NCBI GenBank assembly: GCA_013396915.1
Contig: VWZL01000877.1
Coordinates: forward strand, 753,296 to 817,295
Source: Stercorarius parasiticus
Lineage: Eukaryota > Chordata > Aves > Charadriiformes > Stercorariidae
DNA length: 64,000 nt
Reading direction: 5' to 3'
Within the stretch, counting starts at the first letter, position 1; each line of letters opens with the position of its first letter. A program made the position numbers and the translations under genes. Positions 60,401-64,000 of this stretch are shown piece after piece. The notes under the pieces were generated by a model, which was not told the origin of the DNA, did no database searches, and saw nothing but the letters and a program-made list of their open reading frames with translations.

Positions 60401-63400
60401 ACACACAGTTTTTTACGTTTGTCATTGATGACTATGCTACTGAAATATGCCAAAGGAGGTTATATTACCAAATAAGGCTGCTTATTTGCTTATTGTAATT
60501 TGAGTCAATTTTTGATGTCTAGAGCACCGTAAAACCTTTTCTTTCCACTGTTTCTCCATTCTAAGAAAAGATTATGAATGCTCAGTTTTTATTGTTATAA
60601 AGAAAGAAGGTTCTGAGGTAAAGATGGGAGTTTATAACCATATCAAACATGTCTACCTGTCTTTCTGTATACACAACTTTAGTAATGGTTTGTGGTTTTT
60701 TTAAAACAGTACTAAATGGGTGATATTTTAAGGATCTCTTTAAAAAAAGAACCTATAATGATGTACAAGCAATCCTCAACAAGAAAAGTTCAATACACAT
60801 ATAAAACCATTTTAGTTATGTTCTCTGAACATGTTCTTTGAACATCATGAAATTCAAACTGTATCCTCCATACTGACAAGGTGGTTGACTACGAAAAAAA
60901 AAAAGGATACAGTAATTTATGGGTTGAAATAAAAGAAAATTCATATAAGAGAGAACTGACAGTAGTTATTTAATCAAGACTGTATGAGACCGCCTCGCCA
61001 AAAATCCAAAATCAACTCTGTAGGCCAGTCTGCAAAGGATTCACCACCACTATATTAGAGCACATTTAAGCTTTTACAAACAAAAATTCTTGTATGCTTA
61101 ATGTCTTCAAAGCCAAACCTGCAGCTCAAGCTTGTAATCTGCCCTACCACTAACTTTGGCTAGCCGAGTAGCAACAGAGTGTATATTGCACATACTGTGG
61201 CTAATTGCAACTGCCTCCTTTCCTGCAGGTGAAGCGCCCTGATGCTCCAAGCCTCACAAACAGCACCATGCTCTGCTTTGGCAGGAGCCTTCTGCTTACT
61301 TTAGAAATGCCCGTTGTGCCTCCCTCCGCGTGCCATCCTGGCTATGCCAACTTGGATATTGGCAGTGCTCAAAAGCGGAAAGCAGCAGGGGTGATGAAGC
61401 AAGTTCAGCTGGAGAAATCATGACGAGAACTGAACTCACATATGTCACTGCAAACACGGTTAAATGTTTCCTTTTAATTAAACAGAGATGGAAAATAACA
61501 GCAGTGAAGTGGTATCCAGTACCCAGGAACTGCGAAGTACCCCAATGCCAAAAGCATAAATGATGCACTGTATCAATTTGATCACTCGGGCAGAGCTTAA
61601 GTAGACGTTCTCAGGTACAGCACACCTTGTTCATGTACAAAGGGTAAACTGTCAAACGGGCTTTAAAGCCACACCTGCAGGTTTTGTACACACAAGCATT
61701 TTCTGCCCACAAAATATATTGCTGCTGCTTGCAAAGGACCATATGTGTGTACCAAAAGCTGGTACCTAGGTACAATTTGCATCCATAAAAAGTGCAGGTG
61801 TAGTTTTATGGAGACCTACGAGAAGAACGTGACCATGTAGCACACAACTACTATTTACAAAGCAGCCTTCAGACAACAAGCTGAGTAATCTTCCCATAGG
61901 ATGTGACATGCCAAGCACAGCAAGGGGAGATAAATTTTGCAGCTGAAATCACGGCCATGTTCATGACTGGCAGCCTGATTTAAGAGACAAGTCTACCCAG
62001 TCCTGGTTTGCAAACCATGGGTGTGTACTAATAGTGGTAGTGATGATGATACCCCAACTGAGGATAAAATGAATGTGTCTTCTGCAAGGGTGAAGAAGGA
62101 ATTCTGAGACAGTCCTTACCACCAAGTGATTCAAAATATTTTTTTATGACCGAAATAACCCACCCTGTTTATTCTTCCCCAGTGAACCGTATTGTTTTTC
62201 AGGCATTAAAAAAAGAATCCTGCATGCCTGATGTGAATCAGCATGTGAATTACTGACCAAGTTAGCTTCAGTAAGTACTAAGTGACACATTCATAATACG
62301 GTGCCTTTATTCACATGTAAATTACTAATTTCTACTGCATTGAGCACTCAGGATGAGATATTTCTCTATTCTTCTGACAAGGTAACACAGTCAATATTGT
62401 ATCTGATTCTCAACAGAACTTGTTACTGGCTTTTTGCTAACTGCAGGGAAAGGTCTTCACATATTTACACAGATTAAGGGGAAAAGGCATATTTCCATTT
62501 AGTTTATTATTAGTATTTATTTATAATGGGCACAATTCTTTATATGAAATCTCATTAAAGAATGTGAAAAGAAACACAACAGAAAGGTGGAAAAATTCTC
62601 TTCAGATTAGGAAGCATTTTGGACTAAAGCCACACCAATTGCTCTTACTTGAATAATTAGTGAAGAGTAAAAAACCCAATTTGACAGGACTGAATTTCCT
62701 GCCTTCTGAGGGATCTAAAAAAAAAAAAGTGATAATTGAGCATCCACCCCACACATAACTTTTGAGCTTCACTAATATATTGACCTATTGCTATAATGAA
62801 AGTAATTTGTGTAATTTGGATTGTTTAAAATATAAAGTCTAGATCCAATTATTGCAAGTATATGAGACTTCAGAAAAATTAATTTTACGCCTTGATGTTG
62901 CTGACAGGCAGTGAAAGGAGAGGACAGCATTTTTAAATGGATGGTTAATTAGATGTACAGGCAGAGACTCTGGAATAGCAGAGCTGCAAACAGCTCAGAG
63001 TTTCAGATTTCTTCTGAAACTTCACAAACATATCAGTAATGTCTCTACTTTCAACAATATTTTTTGTCCCCTTGGATTACAGGTAACTAGCTCCTAGGAT
63101 CACAGAAAAAAATAATGGAAACACCACTGGTTGCTACTGTATAGCACCAAACAAGTTAACATAGTAATAAACCCACTGGAATAATGGAAGCTAGGCTTAT
63201 AGATCACAGGAGAAAGCTGTACAGACACAAAGAAAATAAGTCATAAAGAAATCCCTCAACTTTTAATTCTCATTTCTGAGAATAGGATAGACCAATTCTA
63301 TTAATGCAATGTGGACTCCTATTTCTTTGCTGGAAAACAAATGACGTCACGCAACCACCTACTCATATTCAACACCCAAATAATCTTAGCTAAAAACACC

Positions 63401-63939
63401 ACTTCAGAGAAGCTACAGACACACAACTTTTCTTAGCGTCTGGTTTCATGACTGGCTTAAGCTGCTCAATGCCTGGCAAAAACAGACAGCCCAGCTCTTG
63501 CCGCAGTGTAGTGATGAGCTCGTCTTCCTCCTCCTCCCTTGGGCCAGCACTAGCGCAGGTGCATCGCGCGGTCAAGACACATCAGAGTCCTGATTCAGCT
63601 AAAAATTCTCATCTTGCTTAATAGGCTGATTTTCAACCATATCAGCTCAGCTCAGCCACATCAGCTGTGCAGGTGGAGACATGTGTCTGGGAACAACAGT
63701 GGGGGCAAGGAGAAGTCCCCTTCTGGGGAAGCTCACATGTGGGTCAGCATAAACCTGCTGTAAATCCACGTCCTCAGAGCCCTCAGCTGCCCAGCTGCTA
63801 CTGAACCATCAGCACCAGAATACCAAGATTTGTCACAAATGACCGAATAGTTCAGGTGAGCGACAATAACAAGTCTCTTGACTGCTTGCGTTTTTCTTTC
63901 AGAGGTTGCATTGTATGGCATTTCTTTTTTTTTTTTTNA
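48403..63939. other. Gene-poor AT-rich DNA, probably CHST9 intron
   Basis: No exon of CHST9 or any other gene, no RNA gene and no repeat family that I can name. The longest frames (54,933-55,364 minus; 57,981-58,370 plus) lack splice sites, homology and codon bias. The region contains homopolymer runs (for example 54,771-54,782; 57,690-57,701). It could still carry conserved non-coding elements or very short exons that cannot be seen without alignment. Confidence 0.4.
63938..63938. other. Single-base N after a poly-T run
   Basis: The N ends a poly-T tract of about 15 bases and directly precedes a CR1-like fragment, so sequence may be missing here. Confidence 0.9.
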
Positions 63940-63940
63940 G

Positions 63941-64000
63941 ATACATTGTCCATTTGGCTTTCCAAAAGGTGTTTGATAGCATCTCTCTCACAAGATTTCT
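63941..64000 (+). repeat. CR1-like reverse-transcriptase scrap at the right edge
   Basis: The frame YIVHLAFQKVFDSISLTRF resembles the CR1 palm motif YLDFSKAFDTV with its first catalytic Asp altered (Leu-Ala-Phe for Leu-Asp-Phe). It runs off the window, and its left side is lost at the poly-T/N. Confidence 0.5.

Noticed and set aside
61205..61423. TTTCCTGCAG followed by an open frame, suggesting an exon
   Set aside because: A good acceptor-like sequence but no clear donor in frame and no homology; too weak to list as an exon.
31382..64000. Search for upstream CHST9 exons encoding the membrane anchor
   Set aside because: No minus-strand segment with a signal-anchor sequence and matching splice sites was found; the exons are probably outside the window.
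1..64000. CRISPR arrays, insertion sequences, phage or operon-like systems
   Set aside because: Introns, CR1 and MIR repeats, and vertebrate genes show nuclear animal DNA; the only regular arrays are simple pentanucleotides without spacers.

Overview
The window looks like a bird chromosome. Two genes are recognisable, both on the minus strand: AQP4 (aquaporin-4, coding exons between 4,778 and 8,940) and the large 3' coding exon of CHST9 (GalNAc-4-O-sulfotransferase 2, 30,284-31,381). The order AQP4 then CHST9, same strand, matches what I know of human chromosome 18q11. The interspersed repeats are almost all CR1-type LINEs, with avian-style tails of short TTCTATGA-like units, plus a few very old MIR-like SINEs. 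I see nothing prokaryotic, viral, CRISPR-like or rRNA/tRNA-like. Four runs of N (12,894; 32,906-33,156; 38,390; 63,938) mark a draft assembly.

Layout. 1-300: nothing recognisable. About 300-4,777: probable long AQP4 3'UTR. 4,778-8,940: four AQP4 exons with exact splice signals; they encode the complete 301-residue M23 isoform and the start of the N-terminal extension of the M1 isoform. 8,941-13,130: AQP4 upstream intron and a GC/CpG-rich block at 12,260-13,130 that is the likely 5' end of the gene. 13,130-29,850: intergenic DNA with a plus-strand exon-like segment (16,116-16,216), an old minus-strand CR1 (17,755-18,780), a compound pentanucleotide satellite (21,041-21,215) and scattered MIR relics. 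29,840-31,381: CHST9 3'UTR and terminal coding exon. 31,382-64,000: CHST9 upstream sequence (intron by inference) carrying CR1 copies at 32,283-33,622, 37,885-38,826, 39,505-39,641 and 45,205-48,402, and a CR1-like scrap at the right edge. I could not find the short upstream CHST9 coding exons, so they probably lie beyond the window.

The genes act in different processes. AQP4 is the water channel of astrocyte end-feet and other epithelia; CHST9 is a Golgi enzyme that sulfates terminal GalNAc on glycans. Nothing in the sequence suggests a shared operon-like unit; their adjacency is conserved synteny. I found no new biological system. The items most worth a second look are a candidate AQP4 M1 exon and promoter, a possible plus-strand transcript between the genes, an inverted CR1 reverse-transcriptase fragment inside a CR1, and an assembly N that demonstrably hides missing sequence.
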